Of a stretch of 64,000 nt of DNA, positions 34,380 through 45,990 are shown in pieces. Within the stretch, counting starts at the first letter, position 1, and each line of letters opens with the position of its first letter. The position numbers and the translations under genes are program-made. The stretch spans positions 3,472,001 through 3,536,000 of the forward strand of contig JARWIR010000043.1 in assembly GCA_029959085.1 (NCBI GenBank). Reading direction: 5' to 3'. The notes beneath the pieces are model-generated. The model did no database searches. It was not told the DNA's origin and saw only the letters and a list, made by a program, of their open reading frames with translations. Source of the DNA: Nemophila menziesii. Lineage: Eukaryota > Streptophyta > Magnoliopsida > Boraginales > Hydrophyllaceae.

Positions 34380-36551
34380 GCGCTTGAGATGGCTTTGGTA
34401 GGTGGTTTGGCGGTGACAGAGCGAGCATGAACAAGGGCTGCAAGTGCGGCCTTGATCATTAGAGAAAATCCAGCCTATGCCACCGATGCAGAGCAGGAGA
34501 TCAACCATTCAAGTATGTTAGCTCCTAATTTAGCTAATGTTAGTGAGGGTTGTGTTATTAGTGTAGGGGAGGAGCTGGTTCAATCAAAGGCACTACCATT
34601 AGAGGTCAATCGGGTCACGTTAGCTGAAGAGGTGCTTAATGGGAGAGCAAGATCTTTCCTCGAGGCTACTCGAGAGGTTGTTCGGAGATGAATACTCTGC
34701 AGTTAAGACAGCCTCGACAATCAGTGGAGTGGCTGATAATGGTGTTTCTTCGGGGGGTTTTGTGATGGGGGACGATGTTCCGAAGGGAGATACAACGTAC
34801 CCGCAATTAATACGAACGGCGGAGCAGAAATTAAAAGGATGCAAGGTATGGGAGCAAACTCTCATTATACGTTTAATAGGGTATAATGTGGGTTTCAAAT
34901 ATCTGCTCAATAAGTTGCATCACATATGGTGCCCAAAAGCGCATATAGACTTGGTAGAGGTGGGATTTGGATACTTTCTAGTTCAGTTTACTAGTGTGGA
35001 GGATTATGAGAAGGCTATTGGGGGGGCATGGGGGTTCTCGACCGATACTTGATAGTTAGACCATGGGACCCCTTCTTTATGCCACAGGGTGCGCCAATTC
35101 TTAGTACTACCGTATGGGTGAGGTTATAAATTATACATAGGAGATTCTTACTGCTATAAGTAATTTGATTGGTAAAATGGTGCGGATTGATCCATTCACG
35201 AAAGCAAGAGCGCGGGGTAACTTCGCGTGTATCGCGGTCAAAGTGGAACTTAATAAGCCTTTGGTTCCAATTATTCAAATTCATAAGCATTTACATAAAG
35301 TTGAGTACGAGGGAATGCATCTTATTTGCTTCGAATGCAGAAAATTTGGTCACGTCAAGGAGAATTGTGGGGTCCAAAATGGAGAAGTGTGAGAGGGTAC
35401 AGGTAATGGAAATTATGAAGGAGTTAGAAAGAAGAGTATTAGTATGGAGGGACGGGATTCGCCTGTTTACGGAGAATGGATGACAGTGAATCGGGCAAGA
35501 GGTCGACCAAGGAATGTCGGGACAAATCAACAACAAAGACCTAGTCAGAAGGGCAGCAATGTAGGGGGTAAGAAGGTGGGTTCGACTCTGAGTAAGAAGA
35601 GGGTAATATCGACTAGTGAGGGAGGCAAAGGATCGAGGTATGAGGTTTTAGCTTCTTTAGAGGGGGGACGTAGGGAGTGGGAGTGGGGAAAAAGACGAGG
35701 GGGATAGTGTGGTAGTGGGGACTGTTGTGGAAAAAGGGTGGGGAAATGTGGGTTCTAGAGAAGGCATGTGGTTGGAAAAGGGGGCAGTTCAGCATAGGGT
35801 TATTGATGCTTTGACAAATAAGTTGGATGGGGGATTCTTTAATACAAATAAACAAAGGGTGTTGAATGGTGAACTCGTTGGTCCTTCGTCGAAGAGGAAA
35901 GGGAATAAGAAAAAGAAAGGCGGGGATGATGTGGTGGAAGAGGGACAAGAATCAGTGACGGAATTAGAAGTTGGGTGCAATGGGGTCCGACAGGTGGTCA
36001 ATATTGGGGCCAACGAGGGGGCATTAGTGGTGGTGGCAGATAGAAGTAGGATGGAGAGGGGTTTGACTGGATGTAGGGAGAGAGAAAGTAATGTAGGACT
36101 AGAGAATGAACTCAGGGACCAAAGTGGAGTTCTTGAAAGTTCAGAGGGGTCATAGTTAGGAATTGATGCTAGTACAGTAGGTGGAGCGAAGGGCCGGGAT
36201 AAAGAGAAGTCTCAGGTGGGGTTGTTTGAGCGAGATATGGACGTGCGTTCCCCGGTGTCCAGTTCTGAGCAGCTACAACGAAGCACGGCAGCTCAAGGTG
36301 AATCAGCTGCAACGGATTCCGAGGCTGATTTGCAGGCGAGAGGAGACTGTACAGGCCTGATTTCTGGTGTCACAAGGGAATCAGGATGGGATAGTAGCGT
36401 GGAGGATAGAGCTGGTGCGGATGGGGTAGTGGATTCGGGTGGATGTCTAATCAGTAACATGGAATGTGATGATCAGATGTCACAAGAAGCGATTGAAACG
36501 GGTATGGAATGCGAGGTTGTGGGGGTACCTTCGGGTCGCCTTTCTTCCTAG
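34380..36551 (+). pseudogene. LINE C ORF1 (DUF4283, zinc knuckle, long linker)
   Basis: The 34639-35052 frame holds DUF4283: LIIRLIGYNVGFKYLLNKLH then VGFGYFLVQFTSVEDYEKAI. A stop near 35052 breaks it. The 35165-35392 frame has VRIDPFTKARARGNFACIAV and a CCHC-type knuckle CFECRKFGHVKENC, the typical zf-CCHC_4 of plant LINE ORF1. Low-complexity Gly/Glu/Val-rich frames follow (35444-35707, 35709-36155, 36216-36551), which would be the variable C-terminal linker. Its product would be the RNA-binding partner of the ORF2 enzyme. At least four frame changes separate the parts. Confidence 0.8.
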
Positions 36552-36689
36552 CGCATTTACCATGCATACCTGCAAGGGTTTGTTTATTTCTTGCCTTGAC
36601 TTAGTCTAAATTATGTCATTTTATTTAGTTTATTTTAGTTGTCTATTTTTCTAAGTTGCTTTTTTATGTATAATACATCTCACAATACT

Positions 36690-39600
36690 AATGGTGGGGA
36701 TTGGTCTTCAACTAATCACCCGGTTAATGTGTTATTTTGGAACTATAGAGGAGCTAACAGTGATGGTTTAAGGCGAGCGTTCAAGGACCTAGTGATGCAA
36801 CATAAGCCTTTATTAGCTATTGTAGTAGAGACTAAAGTTTTGGGAGCCGCAGCAACTAAGATAATTAAAGCGATTAAGATGGAGCATTCTATCAGGGTGG
36901 AGGCGGTTTATCGGGCGGTATATGGGTTCTTTGGAATCGACCTGAGTTATCAATCCAGATTTTATCGGCTAGCAGACACGTAATAAATTTGCGTATTTCT
37001 AAAGACTCATGTATTTCTTGGATCCTGTCTGCAGTGTATGCCAGTACAAGGAGTTGGATCAGGGAGTTCTTATGGGAATCGCCAGAGGAGGAGTCAGGTT
37101 GTATACAGGAGCCATGGTTAGTCATTGGAGATCTTAATCAGATAGCCACCACAGAAGACCAGTTTAGAGGAAGGGAGGGTATTGATCGCATTATGGTCAG
37201 GTTCGAGAGGTGGAGGGATCAGTGTGGTCTAAAGGATTTGGCGTGGGAGGGGCCGAGATTCACGTGGAGCGATTCTTGGCACTCATGGGTTCAGATTTTG
37301 ATGCGATTGGATAGAGCGTATGGTAACCGCTGCTGGTATGATACGTTTGGAGCATCTAAAGTTTATCACCTGCCGTGAATACATTCAGATCATGTTTGAT
37401 TGTCATTAATATTGCGACCCCACAACGTTTATATCGAGGTAAACGACAATTTCGATTTGAGGCTGCTTGGTGCCTACACGATAATTTCCTAAGTGCAGTG
37501 GACAGAGGTTGGGGAGGGGAGAATAGAGACTTTGTAGAAAGAATTGACGCAGTAAGAAAGGAGTTGGAAGTTTGGAAGTTTGAGGTTTTTGGGCAATTTA
37601 GGTGTCTTATAACTCGTCCCTAGTTAGACTTGAAAAGCGGTTGAGTGGGGAATACAAAAGTCTATTGGAGCAAGAGGATTTTTTTGGTTTGATAGAGCGT
37701 ATACGGAACGGGTTAATTTGGGGAGATAAATACGAGGTATTATCACTGTGCGGCTCAAATCAGGAAAGAAAAATCAGTAAATTTGCGAATAAAGGATGGA
37801 AACCATGAGTGGATTTTGGATAGTAACATTGAGGAGGCTTAGGTTAAGGGTTTCTTCGAGGAGTTATTTACAGTTGAAGAGGAAGTTCCGAGTGTGTTCG
37901 AACTTCCGGTACTTCGCACCTTTAAGGAGGGGGAGTTGAGATATTAGGAGGGGTTGTGACAGATAAGGAGGTCAAAGCTGCTGTTATCAAATGTCTCCCC
38001 ATAAGGGGCCTGTCCCAGATGGGATGACAACGGTTTTCTATCAGAAATGCTGGGGAATTGTGGGAGACTCAGTGTGTGACATGATTCAGAAAGCTTTAGT
38101 AATGGGGAGGTTTTCGAAAGAGGTCTTGGGTACTTTTATCCACCTTATTCCTAAGTTGACGAGACCGAAGTATATTTCACAATTTAGGCCCATCAGCTTA
38201 ATTAATGTGTGTTATAAGATCTATATGAAGGTTTTGGTTAATAGGTTGAGGCCTATGTTGGCGGGATATATTGGTCTGTACTAGAGTAGCTTCTTGCCTC
38301 ACCGGTTGTCTATTGATAATGTTGTTTTAGTGAATAAAGTTGATTTTATTATGCGGCATGCTAAGGGGAGGAAGAGTTTTATGGCTGTTAAAGTAGACCT
38401 TGCGAAGCCTATAATAAGATAAGATGGAGCTTTATTGAGCAGTCATTGGAGAACTTGGGAGTCCTTCGAAGATGGATATCGGTGATTCTTTCAGGATTGG
38501 TGGATAATGAATCACAATTGGTTTGGAGGGGTTCTCCGTTATCTCCAATCAAGCCCAATCGAGGTATTCGTCAAGGAGATCCTATCTCGCCTTACTTGTT
38601 TGTGATTTGTATGGAGAGACTTTCTTTGCTTATTCAGGGGCTAGTAAAGGATGGAAAATGGAAACCAATTCGGCTTAAATCAGGGGGAACACCTATCTCT
38701 CATATTTTCTTTGCTGATGATTTAGTTTTATTTGCAGAAGCGTCTGTTGATAATATTGTGGTATTGCAGGATGCTTTGGACATGCTCAGTAAGGATGCGG
38801 GGCAAACAATCAGTAAGGAGAAGTCAATTATCTATTTTTCAAAGAATGTTGAGGAGGTTATGACATCTAGTTTAGCGGCAAGAAGTGGTTACCAGAGGAG
38901 TGATGGGATTGGAAAGTATCCAGGGGCTCACATACTCTCCGGGCGACGACCAAGGGTTTTTTTGGGGAACTTATTAGCGATTTAAGAGGGAAGTTAACAA
39001 AATGGAAGTGTAATACATTATCTCTTGCGGGGCGCATTACACTAGCTCAAGTCGTTCTGAGTGCGTCACCGGTGTATATTATGCAAGTGGAGAAAATACC
39101 GTCTTATGTGTGTGAAGAGATAGATAGAATTCGAAGGGATTTTATTTGGGGTTCTTTGGATGATTGGAGAAGGATAAATTGGATTGCTTGGACTGACCTT
39201 TGCAAACCTAAAGATGTGGGAGGTTTGGGGATCCGTTTGGCAGAAGATATGAATAGAGCCCTCTTAGGTAAGTTAGGTTGGAAGTTATTACATGATAAAA
39301 CGACGTTATGGCCTATCGTAATGAAAGAGAAGTATTTTTCTAAGACGCCTCTCCAATATACGGTAGGAATATTGACTCGCGAATGTGTAGATCGATTGTG
39401 GAGGGTATCAGTGTGGTGAGAAGAGGGTCTAGATGGATTGTAAAGAATGGAAAGGATGTGTCGTTTTGGTTGGATTGGTGGACGGGTGATGCTCCTCTTA
39501 TTGACCAAGTCATCGGTGAGGTGGAAGGAGAGGATTTTCGGAAAAGTGTTAGTGATTATGTTCGGCAAGACGGGTCTTGGGATTGAGAAAGCTTTCAACA

Positions 39601-41167
39601 GCATTTGTCGCCTTCTAAGTTGTTGGATATCACAAATATTAGGGTGGAAGAGGGTGAGGACAGTAGGGATATTTTATCTTGGATGCTTTAGGTAAATGAG
39701 ATTTATTCGCTTAAATCTGCAAGATGGGAAGCAATACCTAGTGAGTTAGATACAGAGCAAGTATGGGATAAGATTTGGCGGCTTAAGTGTCCGCAAAGGA
39801 CCCGGGTTTTTCTTTGGCAGGTTGTTTAAGAAAGAATAGCGACGAAAGGAAACTTAGTCAGGCAAGGTGTGGAGGTTTCGAGTGTTTGTGATTTGTGTAG
39901 TAGCTCCGAAGAAAATGGGTTGCATTTGTTTCGAAAGTGTCCGAAGATTCAGGAGGTTTGGGCGCGTGTTAGAGACGAGGTGACTAGAAATGGGGGATGG
40001 TCAAGCGAACTCAGGAGTGGAATATTCAGTTGGGATGGATCCAATCACGGTGCAGCTGGTGGGACGAGAGATGCCGAACTGCAGCAACAGGTAAGTACTA
40101 ATTTTTCAGTTTTGCAGACTTACCGTTTGTTGGATGAGCAGGAACAGGGACCTGCCGAGGCTGAACCAGAACAGCTGGGGATGGAAGGAAGGAGATTTAC
40201 GGTTGGGGAAGGCACCTGGAACGTGGTGCGAACAGGTGGAGGGACTGAGCTCCGCGGTGGGTCTGATCACAGCAGCAGAAATTCGGGGATCGAGGAGCTG
40301 GAACAGAGTTCTGCAGCAGCAGGTCGGCGTGTGGAGAGCAGCAGCAGCTCGAATGGAAGTGGGGGAAATCTGGTTCGCGAGGGAAGAAACTGGTGGCTTC
40401 GGAACCTGTCGTGTAATAAATTGTTTGCGGGAATAAATTGGAGCACATTCTTTGGAGCTCTTATAGATACCATATGGAAAGAAAGGAACCAGAAGGTGTT
40501 TAATGACACTGATTTTCCGTAGAGTATGGTAATTGTGCGAAAGGCAAAATATTTAGCACCGAAGTATAGTAGAGCGTGGGGTTTGACTCCAGGTAGGGTG
40601 GTTTCTCGTAAATCTGGAGTGAATTTGGTAGGGTGGTCAAGACTCATTTGAGGGGTTAAACTCAATACAGATGGAAGTTGGGACAAAGGGCGTAAAAGGG
40701 GAGGAGGTGGTGGTGTTTTGAGAGATACGAATGGTGAATGGATTAGGGGTTTTGCCTTGAGAATTGATCTTGATAACCCGGTTTTGGTGGAGTTAGTTGC
40801 CTTGAGTGAGGGATTGAAGCTGGCGGAGAGTATGGTATTCATGGAGATGGTAATAGAAACTGATTCTTGGGAAGCGATTGAAGCGGTACATAGAGTCGAT
40901 CATGGGAGAGGACCAGGGGCGTACTGGATTGCATCTATTCGTTTAATCTTAGCAAGGAATATGGGTTTCACGCTACGTGGGATCTTTAGGGAAGCCAATG
41001 CATGCGCAAATTGGCTGGCACGTGAGGGCATGAGGGGTAAAGAGGATTATGTGCTATTGGAAGACCCACCGGATGAGATTTGGAGCGTTCTTACGAAAAA
41101 CAGGATGGGGTGGAAGACGCCTAGGGTGGTCTATAACTCCGATGTGGTTAATAATTTGTTAGTGTAA
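36690..41167 (+). pseudogene. LINE C ORF2 (EN, RT, zf-RVT, RNase H), frameshifted
   Basis: Endonuclease: VLFWNYRGANSDGLRRAF and VETKVLG (36730-36840), then WLVIGDLNQI (37115; the usual GDFN reads GDLN) and MRLDRAYGN (37300). RT: LIPKLTRPKYISQFRPISLI (38140), a stop after AGYIGLY, MAVKVDLAK (motif A, 38385), GIRQGDPISPYLFVICMERL (38563), and HIFFADDLVLFAEA with intact FADD (38700). Then RRDFIWGSLDDWRRINWIAW and CKPKDVGGLGI (39140-39230). zf-RVT: CDLCSSSEENGLHLFRKCP (39885). A low-complexity linker (40015-40400) precedes IWKERNQKVFND. RNase H: KLNTDGSWDKG (40660), ETDSWEAIEAV, REANACANWLAREG (40990). It keeps most catalytic residues but no continuous frame. Confidence 0.9.
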
Positions 41168-41230
41168 TCGTTGTTATATTAACCGATCCATATGGATCTC
41201 CATTGTAATAAAAAGAAAAGTATATATTCA

Positions 41231-41606
41231 AACTCGACCATGCTCATTCTTTTTAAAAATTTAGAATCTTTTACCAACTTGTTGAAGTGTACATGGCTGG
41301 AGCAATACAGTATCTTGTCTATAAAAAAGTGACTTTATTATTAGCATCTAAGTAAAGACCACTACCTTTTGAATGTTCTGTTCAAGAAAAGGCATCCCAT
41401 GCACTTCAATTTTTTAATAAATAGCGGCTGCTTCATAACTTAAGAGCATAGCAAAACTCGCACCATTATTGTCATCCTAACAAAAACAACCATCAGATCA
41501 CAATTCGAGTACTGAACTCGAATTGGATTTGGTGGTCTGCAACATTTTCTAGTTTCAGAAACTTGTTATATATTGTCACTTTCCTCTTATAATTTTCGAA
41601 CACGAC
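41231..41606. other. Upstream region of the glutaredoxin gene
   Basis: The 376-bp interval between the LINE C tail and the glutaredoxin start codon must hold the gene's proximal promoter. A TATATA string (41567) and CT-rich TTTCCTCTT (41580) lie just before the ATG. No other motif is claimed. Confidence 0.45.
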
Positions 41607-41915
41607 ATGGATAAGGTTATGCGAACTGCATCAGAGAATAGATTGGTGGTATTCAGCAAAAGCACATGTTGCTTAAGCTATGCTGTGACTATATTGTTTC
41701 AAGAAATCGGTGTGAATCCTTGTGTTATCGAGATTGATCATGATCCAGAAGGGAAAGAAATTGAGAAGGCTTTAATGAGGATGGGTTGTAGTGCACCTGT
41801 ACCAGCTGTATTCATAGGTGGGAAGCTTGTTGGATCAACTAATGAAGTCATGTCACTTCACTTGAGTGGTTCCTTGATGCCATTGTTGAAGCCTTATAAC
41901 CACGCTTTAAACTAA
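41607..41915 (+). CDS. CC-type (ROXY-like) glutaredoxin, 102 aa, intronless
   Basis: This small thiol oxidoreductase uses glutathione. The CC-type class occurs only in land plants and includes nuclear regulators that bind TGA transcription factors. The active site is KSTCCLSYAV (residues 18-27), the CCxS form of the class. GSH-binding features further on include VPAVFIGGKLVGSTNEVMSL (about 68-87), with the cis-proline VP and the GGxxVG turn. The size of 102 aa, lack of introns and N-terminal MDKVMRTASENRLVVFS fit GRXS-type proteins. The C-terminus ends PYNHALN and lacks the ALWL-type tail of ROXY1 and ROXY2, so the TGA-linked floral role of those two need not apply. The start is the only methionine giving the family length. 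It looks intact and functional. Confidence 0.95.
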   Translation: MDKVMRTASENRLVVFSKSTCCLSYAVTILFQEIGVNPCVIEIDHDPEGKEIEKALMRMGCSAPVPAVFIGGKLVGSTNEVMSLHLSGSLMPLLKPYNHALN

Positions 41916-42639
41916 GTCTACAAAGAGATGTTTAGGTGGTGAAACTCTAATTTCTTAACATATAATATAACAGTACTAGGATAAATAATTTAAGCTTGGA
42001 TTAATGCCGTACAAGCTGTTTATCTATGTTGAACATGTATTAAATGTTTAGGAAAATGATATTTAACTTATTTTATCTTAGGTGATTAGCAAAATAGGTG
42101 GTCTAATTTCCATTATAAGTTGGATGATGTAATGTATTTGTTTTCCTAATATTAAGTAATTTGCTGTTATCTAATCTTCCTGGTGCAACCCTGCCACATA
42201 ATCTTCTTCGAAATAAATATAAAGACAAGTAAGGCTGGACAGGGATAATGATGTTATGGTTCAAGAGGGTTCAGGACGAAGGTAATGTCATCAGATTTTT
42301 TTGATTGATTACATTATAATCCATATAGTATGGTTTCAAAATATTCATACAAACACAAAGTAGCGTTGGGAGTCATGCCAAAAGCTCCTCACAGCATAGT
42401 GTAGTGTATTTGAGATAAACTCTAAACTTTATCGTAACCATTGACTCTACGACCTTTTTATAAATTAGGGGATCTAAATCTCAAAATAAAGGATCACTCA
42501 GTGCATATATGGTGTCACTATTAAGACATATATAGTTGAAGGGATTTTTCTAACTTTCACATAGTTTGTACAATTGCATGAACTTTAAAGAAAAATGCTC
42601 CACTTTTATCTTATCGATTTTGATTAGACTTTCCAACTT
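41916..42639. other. Glutaredoxin 3' flank, no gene seen
   Basis: AT-rich DNA. It presumably begins with the glutaredoxin 3' untranslated region; no other gene or element ends were found. Confidence 0.45.
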
Positions 42640-43180
42640 TTTTTGGGGGGGGGGGGGGGACAAGTGCTAAACAACTACCATCCCCGTTGAAGTTAACTGA
42701 TCCCAAGTCGAGAAAACTAGAACTCTAGTTGGGAAGATCAACCAGACCGTTTAAACGACGCGAAATATGTTTGAACTACATGTTTCCATGCATCTCACCA
42801 ATTTCCCAAATCCACAACGCATACGCCCTGATACGCCACCATGCAATTGACGACGACCTAACACCTTGAATGATATCAAGGTTGTCCGAACAAATAATAG
42901 TTTTACTTCATAAATCTTTTTAACACGTCTTGACCGCTTCCAGCATCGCTCTCGTCTCACCTACCGCTGCCGTTTCTACCATAATTGATTTTGAAATAAT
43001 GTGTCTTCTACCCGATCTAGTACAAATCACACAATCCCGATTCCGCTAGGTTCCGTTTAATTCATAAAAGAGATATCACATTTGACAATGGTTTGTACCC
43101 ATGTTATTCCTCAGTAGATCATCCCAATATTTACCGAAAAGATCTTTCATCCCAGAATTCACCGCTCTAATTTTCCAGAA
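42640..43180 (-). mobile_element. LINE G: RNase H and 3' tail of an L1-type LINE
   Basis: Across frames on the minus strand, about 43100-42790 gives an RNase H remnant: SGIG, GETRAMLEAVKTC, IICSDNLDIIQGV (the SDN catalytic-site region) and AWWRIRA. ISRRLNGLVDLPN (about 42755) would be the end of the domain. The 3' tail ends in a run of about 16 C (G at 42643-42659) followed by a short A run. Only the last 0.5 kb of the LINE is present and it carries stops. Confidence 0.7.
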
Positions 43181-43774
43181 TTAATTATGATTTAAAAAAA
43201 ATATATAATTCATGGACGCGTGCATGTGATGAAATTAGTTGGTGGTGATTGATGACAACGACGGTGAACTAGTCGGTGGTGGTTGTGGCCTTGTGGGCGA
43301 AGACAGTGATGGTCGGTAGAGAATGCATGAGGAGGTAGTGGTAGTCGATGGTGAATGCATGAGGTGGTGGTGGTGGTCAAAAGCGGTGACCGGATTTTAA
43401 GAGAGTTGATGGGTATTTTAGTAATTTTTTCTTATTTTATTTTATGAGAGTGTTAATTTTGTAGTTATAGTTAAGTATGAAGAAATTCACTCTATTTGTA
43501 ATTAATCGGGCATTACCTTTTTTTTATATATAATTAATTTGGTTTTCTATATAATATATAATTTATTTATTTCTCTATATATAATATATAAATTAGTTTA
43601 TCTCTACATTGAATTCAATTAATAACTTTCTATATATTATTTATTAGGATCTTTTATAAAAAAAAGGAAGGAACGTTGTAAAAGAAATTGTTTTTATATA
43701 TACTAATAGGTAAAACCCGTGTCTGAAGAGACTGATGAAAAAAATTGTTGCGTTAACGGAAATCAAATACGGGT
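43181..43774. other. Non-coding stretch with GGTGGT-rich part
   Basis: 43240-43380 is rich in GGTGGT, GATGG and TGGTGG and repeats GAATGCATGAGG(T/A)GGT (43321, 43350). The rest is AT-rich. No gene is recognised. Confidence 0.4.
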
Positions 43775-44780
43775 TCTAAGGGTGAAGGTCAAGGTTAAAG
43801 TTATGGTTAAGGTTGTTCTTTTTTTACTCATCAAGAAGAAGGTTAGGTTATAGTTAAGGTTAATGTTAAGGTTAAGGTTAGGGTTAAGGTTTTGGTCAAC
43901 GTTAAGGATATGGTTAATTTTAAGGTTAAAGTTAAGGGTTAAGGTTAAAGTTTAAGTCAAGGTTAAGGTTAAATTTAATTTTAAGATCAAGATTAAGTTA
44001 GAGTTAAGGTTTAAGATTAAACATTTAAGGTTTAACAAAATTCCGGGGTTAAGGTCGAATATTAGTGTGATGATTCTTCATCTGTTTAAGGTTAAGGTTA
44101 CAGTTAAGATGAAAGTTAAGGTTAAGGTTTAAAGTTAAAGGTTTAAAGGTTAAGGTAAATTTAAAGGATAAATGTTAAGGTTAGGGTTAGAATTAAAGTT
44201 AAGGTTAAGGTATAAAGTTTAAGGTTCAAAGTTCAAGGTTTAAGGTTCAAGGTTCAAGGTTAAGGTTAAGTTTTAACTTCAAGGTTAAGATTATGGTTAA
44301 GGTTTAGATTAAAGTTAATATGAAGGTGAAGGTAAAGATTAAGGCTTGAGATTTAAGGTTTAGGGTTAAGGTTAAGGGTTTAAGGGTTAAGAGTTACTGT
44401 TAAAGTTAAGGTTAAGTGAAGATGATGATAAGTCTTTAAGGTTTGAGGTTCAAGGTCAAGGTTTAAGGTTAAGGTTAATGTTAAGGTTAAGGTAAAGTAA
44501 GGTAAGGTAAGGTTAATGTTAAGGTTAAGGTTAAGGTTTGGGGTTGGTTTTGGGTTAAGGTTAAGGTTAAGGGTAGGGTTTTGGTTTGGGTTTGGGTTTG
44601 GGTTAAGGTTAAGGTTAAGGTTAAGGTTAAGGTTAAGTTTAAGGTTACGGTTAAGGTTAAGGTTAAGTTTAAGTTTAAGGTTAAGGTTAAGGTTAAGGTT
44701 AAGGTTAAGGTTAAGTTTAAGGTAAAGGTTAAGGGTAAAGTTAAGGTTAAGGTTAAGTTTGATAGTTAAGGGTCTAAGGT
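43775..44780 (+). repeat. (TTAAGG)n-like array, about 1 kb
   Basis: The hexamer GGTTAA recurs throughout, degenerate in the first half and near perfect at 44484-44760 (for example 44601-44636). Variants include GGTTTAA, GGGTTAGG, GGTTTAGGGTTAAGG (44353) and a GGGTTT run (44577-44602). All G-rich units lie on the plus strand. Open frames read in it (44516-44769) are repeat artefacts. Confidence 0.95.
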
Positions 44781-44787
44781 TATGGAT

Positions 44788-45358
44788 ATGAGAGAAATTA
44801 GAAAATTTTTAGTAGTAATATGAGAAGTTAGGTACATTCCGATTTATTATATAAATATCATAAAATTATTAAATATAAAGAGTGATCTAAGGTTTTTTTA
44901 TTAAGTAAATAAGAATTAATTAATGGTATTATAAAGGTCCAAATCGGATTTTTCCAATTGTTCTTAAGTGTTTCAAGATATTATAATAATTATCATTATT
45001 GTTATTTTTAACTCCACCATATATTTCAATATTATTTTCCTTCATTGGCTTTTCGAAAAATCGTGTAGGTTAATACATTGCTTCCATATTTTCAATTTGG
45101 AAATTTTTCTTTTAAAAGATCAATATGGTTTTTATATAGATATACTAATTGAGAAAATAAAAAATAAAATTTTTTAAGATATTTATGAGAAGAATAAAAG
45201 AATTATGAGAGAAATTAGAGATTTTTTAGTAGTAATATGAGAAGTTAGGTACATTATGCTTTATTATATAAATATTATAAATTAAATGTAAAGAGTGATT
45301 TAAGATTTTTGTTTTATGTTTTTTTTATTAAGTAATTAAGAATTAATTAATTGTATTA
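44788..45358 (+). repeat. Direct repeat pair of about 150 bp
   Basis: 44788-44931 and 45205-45358 share ATGAGAGAAATTAGA, TTTTTAGTAGTAATATGAGA, AGTTAGGTACATT, AAAGAGTGAT(C/T)TAAG and AAGAATTAATTAAT in the same order. About 270 bp of AT-rich DNA lies between. They may be LTRs of a short element or a local duplication; no TG...CA ends were found. Confidence 0.75.
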
Positions 45359-45479
45359 ATGATAGGTGGGACCAAAAACGATCTTGGCCACCACTTATGT
45401 TTGGCCAGAATCAATTCTGGCCACCACTTATAATAAAACCTTGTAATATAATATATATTTTTTATATATAGAATGATAA

Positions 45480-45517
<38 letters not shown>

Positions 45518-45990
45518 AATTTCTTTAATATTTTCCTTTCTCTCTTTTAATAAAAGTAAATACCGTTAAATTATATATAGAAATTGATAAATTAAAATTA
45601 TATATAAAAATTTATAAATAAATTGATTATATATAGAAATTTATAAATTAATTAATTATATATTATATATATAGAGAAACAAAATAATTATATATAGAAA
45701 AAAATTAATTATATATTATATAAAAAATAAATAAATTATATATAGAAACAATAATCATATATAGAAATATTTCGAATAGAAGATAGGCACAAATTAAATA
45801 TTATATATAGAAATTTATAAAACGAATAGAAGATAGGCACAAATTAAATATATAATTTATATAGAAAAACAAATTAACTATATATGGAAACAGATTAATT
45901 ATATATTATAGCGAAGAAATTAATTATATATACATAAAACAATAATTATATATAAATAATTAAATAGGTCATCGTAATAAATGCTTGTCT
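45359..45990. repeat. AT-rich region with (TA)n and 50-bp duplication
   Basis: It has (TA)n at 45480-45513 and a tandem copy of CGAATAGAAGATAGGCAC plus flanks (45773 and 45823, 50-bp period). TATATAGAAA recurs many times. A short GGCCACCACTTAT repeat flanks the near-palindrome GGCCAGAATCAATTCTGGCC (45413-45432). It is upstream of the GA20-oxidase. Confidence 0.75.

Larger units (their letters stand above)
33960..41230 (+). mobile_element. LINE C: full-length-sized L1-type LINE
   Basis: A GC-richer 5' untranslated region (about 33960-34380) leads into ORF1 (34380-36551) and ORF2 (36690-41167). The 3' untranslated region is short (41168-41220) and ends AATAAAAAGAAAAG. The length of about 7.3 kb and the domain order suit a full-length plant L1. 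GC content is well above the flanks. No clear target duplication is seen, so both ends are approximate. The copy is broken by stops and frameshifts. Confidence 0.85.

Noticed and set aside
35291..36013. Minus-strand frames opposite LINE C ORF1
   Set aside because: They are shadows of the GC-richer ORF1 linker; the plus strand carries DUF4283 and the zinc knuckle.
44516..44769. Plus-strand open frames rich in Arg-Leu or Lys-Val
   Set aside because: They are the (TTAAGG)n-like hexamer array read as codons.
43775..44780. True chromosome end
   Set aside because: Host genes and transposons continue on both sides, and the main unit is TTAAGG, not TTTAGGG.
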